Assembly: GCA_011524615.1 (NCBI GenBank)
Contig: WTJZ01000241.1
Span: 1 to 16,674 of the forward strand
Direction of reading: 5' to 3'
DNA length: 16,674 nt
Origin: Akkermansiaceae bacterium
GTDB lineage: Bacteria; Verrucomicrobiota; Verrucomicrobiia; Verrucomicrobiales; Akkermansiaceae
Positions 1 through 6,438 of this stretch are shown here, piece after piece (position 1 is the stretch's first letter; each line of letters begins with the position of its first letter). The translations under genes were made by a program, and so were the position numbers. The notes under the pieces were generated by a model, which saw nothing but the letters and a program-made list of their open reading frames with translations, did not search any database and was not told the origin of the DNA.

Positions 1-903
1 GAGCTTAGATGATATGTGGGCTGAGTCTAGATTAGGGAAGACGAGGGCATCTACAGGTCCTTTTTGGTCCATGTGTGGGGCCTTCTTCTCTGCGGCGAGA
101 GGATTGAGCGCGACGTCTGCCTGGAGTTCTCCGTCGATCTCCATGGGGCACATCTTACGGACAGAGAGGTCGTGGGCGAGCTCTGCTGCGGCCGCGACGC
201 GACGAGCAGAAGCAGTGACGTTAGAGCCTTTTGTCGAGTGACTGAGGAGGACGACACGCGGGTGAGTCTCGAAGAGTCGTTGTGCTAATACTCCAGAGGT
301 GACTGAGATGGCGGCGAGTTCTTGGGTATCTGGCTCAGGGTTGATTGCCGTGTCAGCGAGGAGCATGTATCCGTTTCTCCCAAAGTGCTCTAAGTGCGGA
401 GCGAGGAGGAGGGTGGTAGCGTACACGTGAGGCACGTCGGCATCGGGCTTGAGGAGCTGTTGTACCGCTCGGAGAATGGTGGTGGCCTTGGACGAATTCC
501 CTCCGACATAGGCGTCAGCGTGACCGTATTGGACCATCATAGCGGCAAAGCGATAGGGGGAGGAGATCATCTCACGGGCGTTCTCGATGTGCATTCCCTT
601 ATACTTCTCGATCTTCTCGAAGCGCTTACAGAAGAGGTCTAGGTCTGAGGACTCCTTGGGGTCAGTGATGTTGACGAAGTCGAGATTGATATCGTGATCT
701 GATGCGAGCTTCTGAATGCGCTCCTTGTTCCCTAATAAGATGGGGAGGCCGATCTGCATTTCGACCATTTTCTCCGCGACATAGAGGATCCTGATGTCTT
801 CACCCTCAGAGAAGACGACACGCTTGAGGTGACGCTTGAGCCTCTCAAAGAAGGATTGAGTGAGTGGGTCGTTCAGTGGGAATTCGAAATCAGGACGCTT
901 CAT
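1..903 (-). CDS. pta: Phosphate acetyltransferase (phosphotransacetylase), C-terminus cut by window edge
   Basis: This gene reads as an open frame of 301 codons from an ATG at 903-901 to the left edge with no stop, so the C-terminus is missing. The product begins MKRPDFEFPLNDPL and matches the phosphate acetyl/butyryltransferase fold. Near residues 29-60 it has VVFSEGEDIRILYVAEKM followed by IGLPILLGNKERI. It later shows GHADAYVGGNSSKATTILRA and, near the edge, DALVFPNLDSAHI, which corresponds to the family's LVFPxLxxxN segment. These enzymes interconvert acetyl-CoA plus phosphate with acetyl phosphate plus CoA in the cytoplasm, usually together with acetate kinase. The family is about 320-340 residues, so few residues should be lost. 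Phosphate butyryltransferase cannot be strictly excluded. No clear Shine-Dalgarno precedes the ATG. The gene is divergent from the hisJ-led operon. Confidence 0.85.
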   Translation of the reverse strand, partial: MKRPDFEFPLNDPLTQSFFERLKRHLKRVVFSEGEDIRILYVAEKMVEMQIGLPILLGNKERIQKLASDHDINLDFVNITDPKESSDLDLFCKRFEKIEKYKGMHIENAREMISSPYRFAAMMVQYGHADAYVGGNSSKATTILRAVQQLLKPDADVPHVYATTLLLAPHLEHFGRNGYMLLADTAINPEPDTQELAAISVTSGVLAQRLFETHPRVVLLSHSTKGSNVTASARRVAAAAELAHDLSVRKMCPMEIDGELQADVALNPLAAEKKAPHMDQKGPVDALVFPNLDSAHISSKL

Positions 904-1080
904 GTAAATGATATTACGGATAGCAAATCAGACAGGTGATGTGATGACAAACAAAATGTGGAGGATGGGAAATTAATTGTTGGATAGTTATAGAGAAGTG
1001 GGATTATTTGTTTCTATTAATGCTGGTTAATGTTTGCGAAATGAGTTGATCTTATCCGTAGCACCGTATTAGCGTAACGT
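904..1080. promoter_or_regulatory. Divergent intergenic region between pta and the hisJ operon
   Basis: This 177-base AT-richer gap separates two genes read away from each other, so it should hold promoters for both. I see no convincing -35/-10 pair. The best plus-strand candidate is TTGATC (1046-1051) with TATTAG (1067-1072), but its 15-base spacing is short. Its presence is inferred from gene orientation rather than from a strong motif. Confidence 0.4.
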
Positions 1081-1893
1081 ATGGCAACATTACCTCTAGG
1101 GGACTATCACACCCACACTCCGCTGTGTATGCATGCGGAGGGAACGCCAGAAGAGTACGTCCAATCTGCAATCGCCAAGGGACTCAAGGAGTACGGGATC
1201 GCGGATCATGCTCCAGCCATGCCAGAACCGTTTGATGACTGGCGAATGCTGTATAGCCAGCTACCTGATTATTATCAATGGATCGAGCGCGCTAAGATCG
1301 AGGCTGCTGGAAAGATCGCGATCCGAGAGGGGATGGAATGTGACTGGGTCGTGGGATGCGAGGACTGGATCGACCAGTTACGCAGTGAACGGGACTGGGA
1401 TTACCTCATTGGGTCGGTACACTATCTCGCGGACAAGTGGGACTTTGATAATCCCGTGTGGTTAGGTCGCTGGGCTGAGACGGATGTAGAGGAGGTCTGG
1501 GGGATGTACTGGAAGACCTATGAGCAGATGGTACGTTCGCAACTCTTCGATATCTGTGGACATGCTGATCTCATTAAGAAGTTCGGGTACCGCCCAGAAG
1601 GGGATCTGAGAAGGTATTATGGTCCTGTGGTGCAGGCGCTTGTCGATACCAAGTCAACGATCGAGATCAATACTGCGGGGTGGCACAAGCCTTGTGCGGA
1701 GCAGTATCCTGAACATGGCTTCCTCCAGATGTGTGCTGAGGCTGGAGTGGGGCTGATTATCTCGTCAGATGCGCATGCTCCAGGTGAGGTCGCACGTGAC
1801 TTTGATCGAGCGGTAGAGGTCGCCAAGGGGGCGGGCTTTACACACTCGATCTTGTTTGAAAAGGGGCAACGCACCCCAATCTCTCTACCGTAA
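1081..1893 (+). CDS. hisJ: Histidinol-phosphatase, PHP superfamily (HisJ/HisK type)
   Basis: The 270-residue product is a PHP-domain metal-dependent phosphoesterase of the histidinol-phosphatase family, which converts L-histidinol phosphate to histidinol late in histidine synthesis. The metal-binding motifs appear in order: DYHTHTPLC (H10, H12), EYGIADHAP (H43), GMECD (residues 84-88), IGSVHYL (H114), DICGHADLIKKFG (H161) and ISSDAHAP (D230, H232). EINTAGWHKP followed by EQYP near residues 195-210 is characteristic of this branch rather than of PHP domains on DNA polymerases. The start at 1081 places the first motif at residue 8, as usual. The gene opens a compact plus-strand gene string, and only 3 bases separate its TAA from the ATG of the tRNA-Asp glutamylating enzyme. 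No other his gene is visible here. A related PHP sugar phosphatase is the main alternative. Confidence 0.85.
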   Translation: MATLPLGDYHTHTPLCMHAEGTPEEYVQSAIAKGLKEYGIADHAPAMPEPFDDWRMLYSQLPDYYQWIERAKIEAAGKIAIREGMECDWVVGCEDWIDQLRSERDWDYLIGSVHYLADKWDFDNPVWLGRWAETDVEEVWGMYWKTYEQMVRSQLFDICGHADLIKKFGYRPEGDLRRYYGPVVQALVDTKSTIEINTAGWHKPCAEQYPEHGFLQMCAEAGVGLIISSDAHAPGEVARDFDRAVEVAKGAGFTHSILFEKGQRTPISLP

Positions 1894-1896
1894 TCA

Positions 1897-2700
1897 ATGA
1901 GAACGCGCTTTGCTCCCTCTCCGACAGGGTACTTACATCTAGGGCATGTGTATTCTGCACTGCAGTGTCAGGCGCTAGGGGGGGAGATGTTGTTGCGGTT
2001 CGAGGATATCGACTTTACCCGAGTGCGGGAGGAGTACTATGAGGCTATCGTAGAGGATCTAGCGTGGATGGGCATCACCTTTGCTCATGAGCCGTGGCGA
2101 CAACTCGATCGTATGCATCTGTATGAACAGGCTCTGGAGCGGTTAAAAGAGCTAGGGGTGGTGTATCCGTGCTTCTGCACGCGTAAGGAACTGATGCACC
2201 ATAATCTCAGTGCGCCACATGATGATCAGGTCGTGCTCTATAATGGGCACTGCAAGGGGATGTCAGAGACGGAGCGAATGAACAAGATCGCGGATGGAGT
2301 GCCGTATTCGTGGCGACTGGATAGTGAGAAGGCGCAGTCTCTTGCGGGGGCGCTCACCTTTACCGATGAGCGTCGAGGCGAGATCGTCGTAGAGGCGGGA
2401 GTGCTGGGCGATGTGATCCTAGCGCGTAAGGATATCAAGACGTCTTACCATATCGCGGTGGTAGTCGATGATGCGGCGCAGGGGATCACGGATGTGGTGC
2501 GGGGCGCTGACCTCTTTGACTCGACTCATGTACACCGACTCCTGCAGGCTCTGTTAGAGCTACCGACGCCCCATTACCATCATCATGATTTGATCTGTGA
2601 TGAACAGGGGAAGCGCTTGGCTAAGCGTCATCATTCTCTAGCTGTGAGAACCCTCAGGGAGCAGGGGCTGAGTGCAGCGGAGGTGAGAGCGCGGATATGA
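1897..2700 (+). CDS. gluQ: Glutamyl-Q tRNA(Asp) synthetase
   Basis: The 267-residue product is a truncated glutamyl-tRNA synthetase paralogue that attaches glutamate to queuosine at position 34 of tRNA(Asp) instead of to a tRNA 3' end. It starts MRTRFAPSPTGYLHLGH, carrying the class I HIGH signature as HLGH (14-17). It has the GluQ-type zinc site as C92-x-C94, Y115 and C119, and a KMSKS-equivalent GKRLAKRH at about 238-245. Like other GluQ-RS it stops soon after this loop and lacks the anticodon-binding domain of full GluRS, which is around 470 residues or more. Length and the CxC...Y...C site favour GluQ over GltX. It sits 3 bases downstream of the histidinol phosphatase gene and is probably translated from the same mRNA. 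Its activity would need queuosine-modified tRNA made elsewhere. Confidence 0.9.
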   Translation: MRTRFAPSPTGYLHLGHVYSALQCQALGGEMLLRFEDIDFTRVREEYYEAIVEDLAWMGITFAHEPWRQLDRMHLYEQALERLKELGVVYPCFCTRKELMHHNLSAPHDDQVVLYNGHCKGMSETERMNKIADGVPYSWRLDSEKAQSLAGALTFTDERRGEIVVEAGVLGDVILARKDIKTSYHIAVVVDDAAQGITDVVRGADLFDSTHVHRLLQALLELPTPHYHHHDLICDEQGKRLAKRHHSLAVRTLREQGLSAAEVRARI

Positions 2701-2749
2701 TGTTCCTTTCTATTTGCGCGAGTGGCAGGAATGTGGTTTCAGTACCGAC

Positions 2750-3373
2750 ATGAAAACGTTATTACTGGATTGGTCCGGGACACTGGTAGATGACTTCACC
2801 CCCACGGTGTATGCGACGAATGAGGTCTTTAAGGAGTATGGCCTCCCTACTTGGACGCCTGAGGAGTTCCGCAAGAAGTTCTACCTCCCGTATCCTAAGT
2901 TCTATGAAGAGGTCCTCCCGGAGGTGCCATTGGAAGAGTTAGAGGTGATCTTTCGCAAGACCTTTGTCGAGTGTCCTCAGCCTGTGACATTACTAGAGCA
3001 TTCGCTGGAGTTCTTGCAGTGGGCTCATGGCGCAGGGATACAGTTGATCATCTTGACGAGTATGGATCCGGTTAACTTCGAGGAGCAGGCTCGACGATTC
3101 GGGGTGTATGACATGTTTACAGCGATCTACTCGGGCATCCTTAATAAATGTGAGACGATACCGTCGATCATCGAGACTCATGGGTTAGACCCTGAGAAGA
3201 CAGGGTTCGTCGGGGACATGGAACATGACATCGCGGCTGCGCATGTGGTAGGGATCAAGTCGATCGCAGTGCTGACGGGGTATGATCATGTAGGTCAACT
3301 CGTGGCAGAAGACCCGACGATGATCTTGAGCCACATTGGGAAACTACGTGAAGTAATCGAAGCTAGTCGATAA
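2750..3373 (+). CDS. HAD-superfamily phosphatase-like hydrolase (DxS variant of motif I)
   Basis: With ATG 2750 as start the product has 207 residues. An in-frame TTG at 2714 would add 12 residues before the normal HAD beginning and is less likely. The fold is the phosphoglycolate-phosphatase-like HAD branch. Motif I is LLLDWSGTLVDD (nucleophile D7), motif II ILTS at about 101-104, motif III lysine K133, and motif IV GDMEHD with acidic D156 and D160. The residue two after the nucleophile is Ser9, where phosphatases usually carry the acid/base Asp. Phosphonoacetaldehyde hydrolase has a similar DWAGT motif. The substrate is therefore uncertain; phosphoglycolate or another small phosphoester is possible. 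The gene lies 49 bases after gluQ and 4 bases before folB in the same operon-like string. Confidence 0.8.
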   Translation: MKTLLLDWSGTLVDDFTPTVYATNEVFKEYGLPTWTPEEFRKKFYLPYPKFYEEVLPEVPLEELEVIFRKTFVECPQPVTLLEHSLEFLQWAHGAGIQLIILTSMDPVNFEEQARRFGVYDMFTAIYSGILNKCETIPSIIETHGLDPEKTGFVGDMEHDIAAAHVVGIKSIAVLTGYDHVGQLVAEDPTMILSHIGKLREVIEASR

Positions 3374-3377
3374 GATC

Positions 3378-3737
3378 ATGAGTGATAAGATCACAATCTC
3401 ACGACTCCAAGTGCCCATCTACTTGGGGGTTCCAGATGAGGAGCGAGAATACGCACAGTCTATCGAAATCACCCTAGATCTGTATCCAGAGCGTAGTCTC
3501 TTTGGTACCGAGGATGATATCGCGCAGACCGTTAACTACTACGAAGTGTCACAGCGCGTGATCGCGCTAGTGCAAGAACGACCACGTAAGCTGATCGAAC
3601 TGCTAAATGAGGAGGTGTTGCAGATGTTACTCCGAGAGTTCCCTCTAGAACGGGTCTCGATAACGACTTATAAATATATTCTGCCAAATACAGAGCATGT
3701 CGCGGTCTCGATGACGCTTACTAAAGAAAGCGCATAG
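3378..3737 (+). CDS. folB: Dihydroneopterin aldolase
   Basis: The 119-residue product has the size and pattern of FolB, which cleaves 7,8-dihydroneopterin to 6-hydroxymethyl-7,8-dihydropterin and glycolaldehyde in folate synthesis. The start MSDKITISRLQVPIYLGV is the family's opening strand. GVPDEERE carries the substrate-binding Glu (E22). TVNYYEVSQ (51-59) matches the usual TxDY segment with Asn for Asp and provides Tyr54. KLIELLNEE matches the LIE-xLA helix. TTYKYILPN supplies the catalytic Lys99. The gene starts 4 bases after the HAD stop and ends 13 bases before the sigma factor start. The position next to a HAD phosphatase is suggestive because a phosphatase is needed earlier in folate synthesis and because glycolaldehyde is a two-carbon product, but neither link is proven. 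Confidence 0.85.
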   Translation: MSDKITISRLQVPIYLGVPDEEREYAQSIEITLDLYPERSLFGTEDDIAQTVNYYEVSQRVIALVQERPRKLIELLNEEVLQMLLREFPLERVSITTYKYILPNTEHVAVSMTLTKESA

Positions 3738-3750
3738 TCTGCCCAACGCC

Positions 3751-4365
3751 GTGAATACGAACAAGTCCCCACAGAGTGATGATGATGCTCAGCGTGATCT
3801 AGAGTTACTAGATCGTGCTCGTGCTGGGGATTTGCGCGCCTTCGATGCCCTAGTGATGTTGCATAATAAGCGTGTCTACGGACTCATCTACCGAATGACA
3901 CAGAATCGCGAGGATGCCTATGACCTCGTGCAGGATGTCTTTGCCAAGGCCTACCAATCTCTCTCTAAGTTCAAGGGGAAGTCGAGCTTCTACACTTGGG
4001 TATACTCCATCGCTGTCAATATGACCCTGAATCATCTGAAGAAGGCGAAACGACGAGATGCTCATCGCCTAGATGATGAAAAGAGCGGCCTAGCGGATAC
4101 AGTCTCGATGCCAGATCATCTCACGAATGCGAACCCCCGCCGCGAGCTAGATCGGAAGATTTTACAAAAAAAAATGAACGATGCGCTTCTGGAGTTGTCA
4201 GAAGATCATAGAACTGTTGTAATACTAGCCGACATACAATCTGTACCACAGGTTGAAATCAGCCGAATATTAGGAGTGTCTGAGGGGACGGTGAGATCCC
4301 GCCTCTTTTATGCTCATAAGCAACTGCAGTCTAAACTGGAAGAATTCAAGTCCCAACTCTCATGA
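3751..4365 (+). CDS. ECF-type RNA polymerase sigma factor (RpoE-like), GTG start
   Basis: The 204-residue product has the two-domain layout of ECF sigma-70 factors. Region 2 is at about 31-101 (LIYRMTQNREDAYDLVQDVF, then FYTWVYSIAVN and the basic LKKAKRR). Region 4 is at about 144-198 (LELSEDHRTVVILADIQSVP, then the helix-turn-helix around EISRILGVSEGTVRSRL). It recruits RNA polymerase to a dedicated promoter set. The start is GTG at 3751, 13 bases after folB. The TGA at 4363-4365 overlaps the ATG of the next gene in ATGA, which indicates translational coupling to a probable anti-sigma factor. The linker contains nine consecutive A bases (4166-4174), unusual for this sequence. Loss of one A would give an immediate stop and leave region 2 only. 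The exact ECF group and target promoter are not determinable here. Confidence 0.92.
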   Translation: MNTNKSPQSDDDAQRDLELLDRARAGDLRAFDALVMLHNKRVYGLIYRMTQNREDAYDLVQDVFAKAYQSLSKFKGKSSFYTWVYSIAVNMTLNHLKKAKRRDAHRLDDEKSGLADTVSMPDHLTNANPRRELDRKILQKKMNDALLELSEDHRTVVILADIQSVPQVEISRILGVSEGTVRSRLFYAHKQLQSKLEEFKSQLS

Positions 4366-4733
4366 GAAATCAGCATCAAGATTACACCGAGTTACAAGAC
4401 CTGCTCCGCACCTCTGAGGTACCGGAGGTAGAGTTAGGTGAGAGCTTCTTACATGACCTGCACTCTAAGATACTGGTGCAAGAGTCGAGTCGTTGGTCTC
4501 AGTGGCATGAACGCATTAACCAGTTCTGGGCATGGATGAGTACACCTCAATATGCTCTTGCGGGCGCAGCATGTCTGGTAATGGCCTTCGTTGGAGGGTT
4601 CTTACTTGGGGGGCAGAGCCCCTTAGAGGTTACCGAGCTTCTGAAGCCAGAGACGATCTTAGTCGAGGTGGAGAGTACGGTCGACATGACCGGTGCGATT
4701 CCCTCCTTTTATTCTGCACCATTAGAGTTCTAG
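4362..4733 (+). CDS. Small single-pass membrane protein, putative anti-sigma factor
   Basis: The product has 123 residues: a hydrophilic N-terminal part of about 62 residues, one transmembrane helix at about 64-84 (ALAGAACLVMAFVGGFLLGG) and a C-terminal tail of about 39 residues. It overlaps the sigma gene by 4 bases (ATGA), the usual arrangement for a sigma factor and its membrane-bound anti-sigma factor. The N-terminal half would be cytoplasmic and hold the sigma factor, and the short tail would be periplasmic. I see no HxxxCxxC zinc anti-sigma motif; the only Cys is inside the membrane helix. The assignment rests on topology, size and position, not on a recognised domain. It is followed 4 bases later by the PDZ protein gene. 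Confidence 0.6.
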   Translation: MRNQHQDYTELQDLLRTSEVPEVELGESFLHDLHSKILVQESSRWSQWHERINQFWAWMSTPQYALAGAACLVMAFVGGFLLGGQSPLEVTELLKPETILVEVESTVDMTGAIPSFYSAPLEF

Positions 4734-4737
4734 GTCT

Positions 4738-5514
4738 ATGTGGAGAGCGGCACTGATCGTAGCACTGGCACAGCCACTCTGCGCTGTTGATTACCTGAAG
4801 ATGCCTAGTGGCAAGACCGTAACAGTATTAGACTCACAAGCTGCTCAACGAGAGATCACGGCTGCCCGGACGTCGCCAAATGTCGTCGAGATTTATGATG
4901 TGATGGCAGGTGTATTGATCGGACAACATCAACATGCTGTGCAGCATCCTATAGGGCAGGTGAGTCAGTCGCCTATCGGCCAGTCTCTCTATAATGAGAG
5001 CGGGGATGAGATCGCCCTGATTGTAGGATTAGAGCGTAAGAAGAGCCATAAGGTGCTCCCCTTCACCTACCTGCGGGTCTCATACTATGGAGAGAGTGTT
5101 CCCTCAGGAATGATGCTTTTCAATGAAAAGGGGGAGGTCGTCGCCTTCCAATACGTCAGACACGATCAGCATGAAACTCAAGCGTATGCCGTCCCTGTAC
5201 AGGCTGTCGAGCGCGCGCATCAGGACTTTGTGACGAATAACTTTATCTCCCGATGTTGGGTCGGCATGATCGTTTCCTCCTCTGGAACGGTACCAGAGAT
5301 CGCGAGTATACGTCCTAATTCTCCTGCGTCCAAAGCTGGGCTGAAGAAGGGGGATATCCTGGCGAAGGTTGGAGATTACACAATCACCAGTTACCATGAG
5401 GCTGTGAATGCCTTTTACTACCTCGTCGCGGGGCAAACAGAGACTTTTGAGGTCTTTCGAGATGGAGAGCTCATTACGGTGGAGCTTGTTCCTGTACCCA
5501 AGAATTCCCTTTAA
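4738..5514 (+). CDS. Exported PDZ-domain protein resembling a degenerate HtrA/Deg protease
   Basis: The 258-residue product begins with a signal peptide (MWRAALIVALAQPLCA, predicted cut near residue 16-17), so it should be periplasmic. Residues about 50-160 resemble the second half of a trypsin-like HtrA domain: VPSGMMLFNEKGEVVAF occupies the place of the catalytic GNSGGPLxNxxGEVVG segment, and YAVPVQAVERA resembles the segment leading into PDZ1. The GNSGG motif is not intact (PSG at 122-124 remains), and the region before it is too short for a normal His/Asp-bearing half, so proteolytic activity is doubtful. Residues about 174-253 form a PDZ domain (RCWVGM binding loop, SIRPNSPASKAGLKKGDILAKV). 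Its place after a sigma/anti-sigma pair recalls rpoE-rseA-mucD type loci, where Deg proteins take part in envelope stress signalling. It is the last gene of the string before a long gap. Confidence 0.75.
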   Translation: MWRAALIVALAQPLCAVDYLKMPSGKTVTVLDSQAAQREITAARTSPNVVEIYDVMAGVLIGQHQHAVQHPIGQVSQSPIGQSLYNESGDEIALIVGLERKKSHKVLPFTYLRVSYYGESVPSGMMLFNEKGEVVAFQYVRHDQHETQAYAVPVQAVERAHQDFVTNNFISRCWVGMIVSSSGTVPEIASIRPNSPASKAGLKKGDILAKVGDYTITSYHEAVNAFYYLVAGQTETFEVFRDGELITVELVPVPKNSL

Positions 5515-5551
5515 GAGAGAGGGGGGGCTAAAATCGAGCATGCGATGTGAA

Positions 5552-5579
5552 GCAAGGGCTGGATCCCTAATGCCCTTGC
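5552..5579. repeat. Inverted repeat, 8-bp stem, after the PDZ gene
   Basis: GCAAGGGC (5552-5559) pairs perfectly with GCCCTTGC (5572-5579) around a 12-base loop, 38 bases past the PDZ gene stop. It may mark the end of the operon transcript, but no U-tract follows, so a standard intrinsic terminator is not supported. Confidence 0.45.
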
Positions 5580-5601
5580 AGCCGCTATTCTGTGTTTATT
5601 C

Positions 5602-5622
5602 GATTCTATGAGAGATAGAGTC
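5602..5622. repeat. Inverted repeat, 8-bp stem with one G-U pair
   Basis: GATTCTAT (5602-5609) pairs with ATAGAGTC (5615-5622) around a five-base loop. With the stem-loop 22 bases upstream it forms two consecutive hairpins downstream of the sigma-factor operon. No U-run follows. It may protect or end the transcript. Confidence 0.35.
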
Positions 5623-5986
5623 ATGCTGAGAGCAGGCAGGAGCAGTTCGGCACTTTTTTCCTATATTCTTGGACTCTAAGTTGTGGTCGGTCTCCGTGCC
5701 ATCCTCTGCTTCTCATCTAATGCTAAGACACAATATACTCAAGGGGACGTCCCAGATGACTGCTGCAAAGGTATGAGGTTTACTCTCTATAAAACCTGAA
5801 AAGGCTCCAATTAGAGGAGAAATTAGGATCAGTCCATAGGTTGGATGAAAAAAAAGTGGAAAATGTTTTTTGTTCTTTCGGTTCTTGTTTTGCGTCGTTA
5901 TTTTTATTTTGCTGTTTTTGCTTATCCTAAGTGTTTGTTTTGAGTTTTGGTTTTGGGGTGGTGGTAGATAGCGAAAAAGTATTCAT

Positions 5987-6015
5987 TTGCGATTCAGTTT
6001 AATAGTGGTTATATA
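5987..6015 (+). promoter_or_regulatory. Candidate sigma-70-like promoter for the peptide array
   Basis: TTGCGA (5987-5992) and TATATA (6010-6015) are separated by exactly 17 bases. Transcription would start about 19 bases before the ATG of the first peptide gene. The -10 element is strong and the -35 moderate. A housekeeping promoter fits better than an ECF one, since I see no GGAAC-like -35. This is read by eye without a model trained for this organism. Confidence 0.4.
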
Positions 6016-6036
6016 GTGTTATCAATAGATATCACT
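6015..6036. repeat. Imperfect palindrome between promoter and first peptide gene
   Basis: AGTGTTATC (6015-6023) and GATATCACT (6028-6036) form an inverted repeat with eight of nine pairs matched (T-T mismatch at 6019/6032) around AATA. It overlaps the downstream end of the candidate -10 element and ends 4 bases before the ATG. It could be an operator for a dimeric repressor or an mRNA hairpin that controls translation start. Confidence 0.4.
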
Positions 6037-6040
6037 ACTT

Positions 6041-6193
6041 ATGAAAACACTTATTGCTTTAATCCTACTTTCGACTCTCTCTCTTATGGCGTTTATTCCA
6101 AATGTAGTAGGGGTTAAACAAGAGGAAGTATTCAATGAGACTGAAAAATCACTGGAAGTGGTCACTGAAGGAGGTTGGGAGTGGATTATCTAA
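6041..6193 (+). CDS. 50-residue exported/membrane peptide, array copy 1 (WEWII family)
   Basis: This short gene encodes 50 residues, beginning MKTLIALILLSTLSLMAF and ending SLEVVTEGGWEWII. Residues about 4-20 form a hydrophobic stretch after a single Lys, which suits a signal peptide or membrane anchor. Residues 21-36 are polar and acidic (VKQEEVFNETEK), and the last five residues are WEWII. It is supported as a real gene because two further copies with the same length follow at exactly 199-base intervals, sharing both ends of the protein while codons in the conserved parts differ at silent positions (TCA CTG GAA GTG here, TCA TTG GAG GTA in copy 2). No recognised family. No Shine-Dalgarno; the ATG follows TACTT as in the other copies. 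It may be a secreted signalling peptide, a precursor peptide or a small membrane-stress protein; none is shown. Confidence 0.72.
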   Translation: MKTLIALILLSTLSLMAFIPNVVGVKQEEVFNETEKSLEVVTEGGWEWII

Positions 6194-6239
6194 GCCTCTT
6201 TTGAACTAATACTATTTACCTATAACATGCATTATACTT

Positions 6240-6392
6240 ATGAAAACACTTATCGCTTTACTTGTACTTCCAACGCTTTCATTGATAACACTCTTTCCGA
6301 AATCGACAGGGAATCAGCAAAAAGAGGAGCTGATGGAGAGTGAAGATTCATTGGAGGTAGTTATAGACGAAGGGTGGGAGTGGATTATCTAA
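6240..6392 (+). CDS. 50-residue exported/membrane peptide, array copy 2 (WEWII family)
   Basis: Copy 2 encodes 50 residues starting MKTLIALLVLPTLSLITL and ending SLEVVIDEGWEWII. The hydrophobic segment at about 4-19 is kept with a Pro at 11 shared with copy 3. The middle (KSTGNQQKEELMESED) differs almost completely from copy 1 but stays polar and acidic. The absolute length of 50 residues and the terminal WEWII are unchanged, which argues that both the overall length and the C-terminus matter. Its ATG lies 46 bases after the stop of copy 1 and, like it, is preceded by TACTT rather than a ribosome binding site. Function unknown; most likely acts in the membrane or outside the cytoplasm. Confidence 0.72.
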   Translation: MKTLIALLVLPTLSLITLFPKSTGNQQKEELMESEDSLEVVIDEGWEWII

Positions 6393-6438
6393 GCCTCTGG
6401 TTGACTACGATTACTTCCTCCTAACACATATTCTACTT

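Larger units (their letters stand above)
5515..6040. other. 526-base gene-free region with stem-loops and a T-rich tract
   Basis: No convincing gene lies here. The left part holds two stem-loops listed separately and a perfect 10-base palindrome GGGACGTCCC at 5744-5753. A short inverted repeat AGGTTT/AAACCT occurs at 5776-5797. From about 5850 to 5970 the plus strand becomes very T-rich, and the region ends in a candidate promoter and an imperfect palindrome just before the first peptide gene. A 32-codon open frame at 5845-5943 is probably a by-product of the T-rich composition. The region separates the sigma-factor operon from the peptide array and may include a 3' end, a leader or a small RNA, none of which can be shown from sequence alone. 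Confidence 0.5.

Noticed and set aside
14..642. Plus-strand open frames across the first 650 bases
   Set aside because: They lie opposite the clear phosphotransacetylase frame on the minus strand and show no family features.
2714..2749. TTG start giving a 219-residue HAD protein
   Set aside because: HAD proteins begin just before motif I; ATG 2750 places the nucleophile Asp at residue 7.
5104..5541. 145-codon minus-strand open frame opposite the PDZ gene
   Set aside because: The plus-strand frame encodes a recognisable signal peptide and PDZ domain; the minus-strand product has no recognisable pattern.
5845..5943. 32-codon frame MKKKWKMFFVLSVLVL... ahead of the peptide array, roughly 199 bases before copy 1
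   Set aside because: It starts near the array period (3 bases off) and looks like a short membrane peptide, but shares no codons or WEWII end with the array and lies in a T-rich tract where Phe/Leu/Val codons arise easily.
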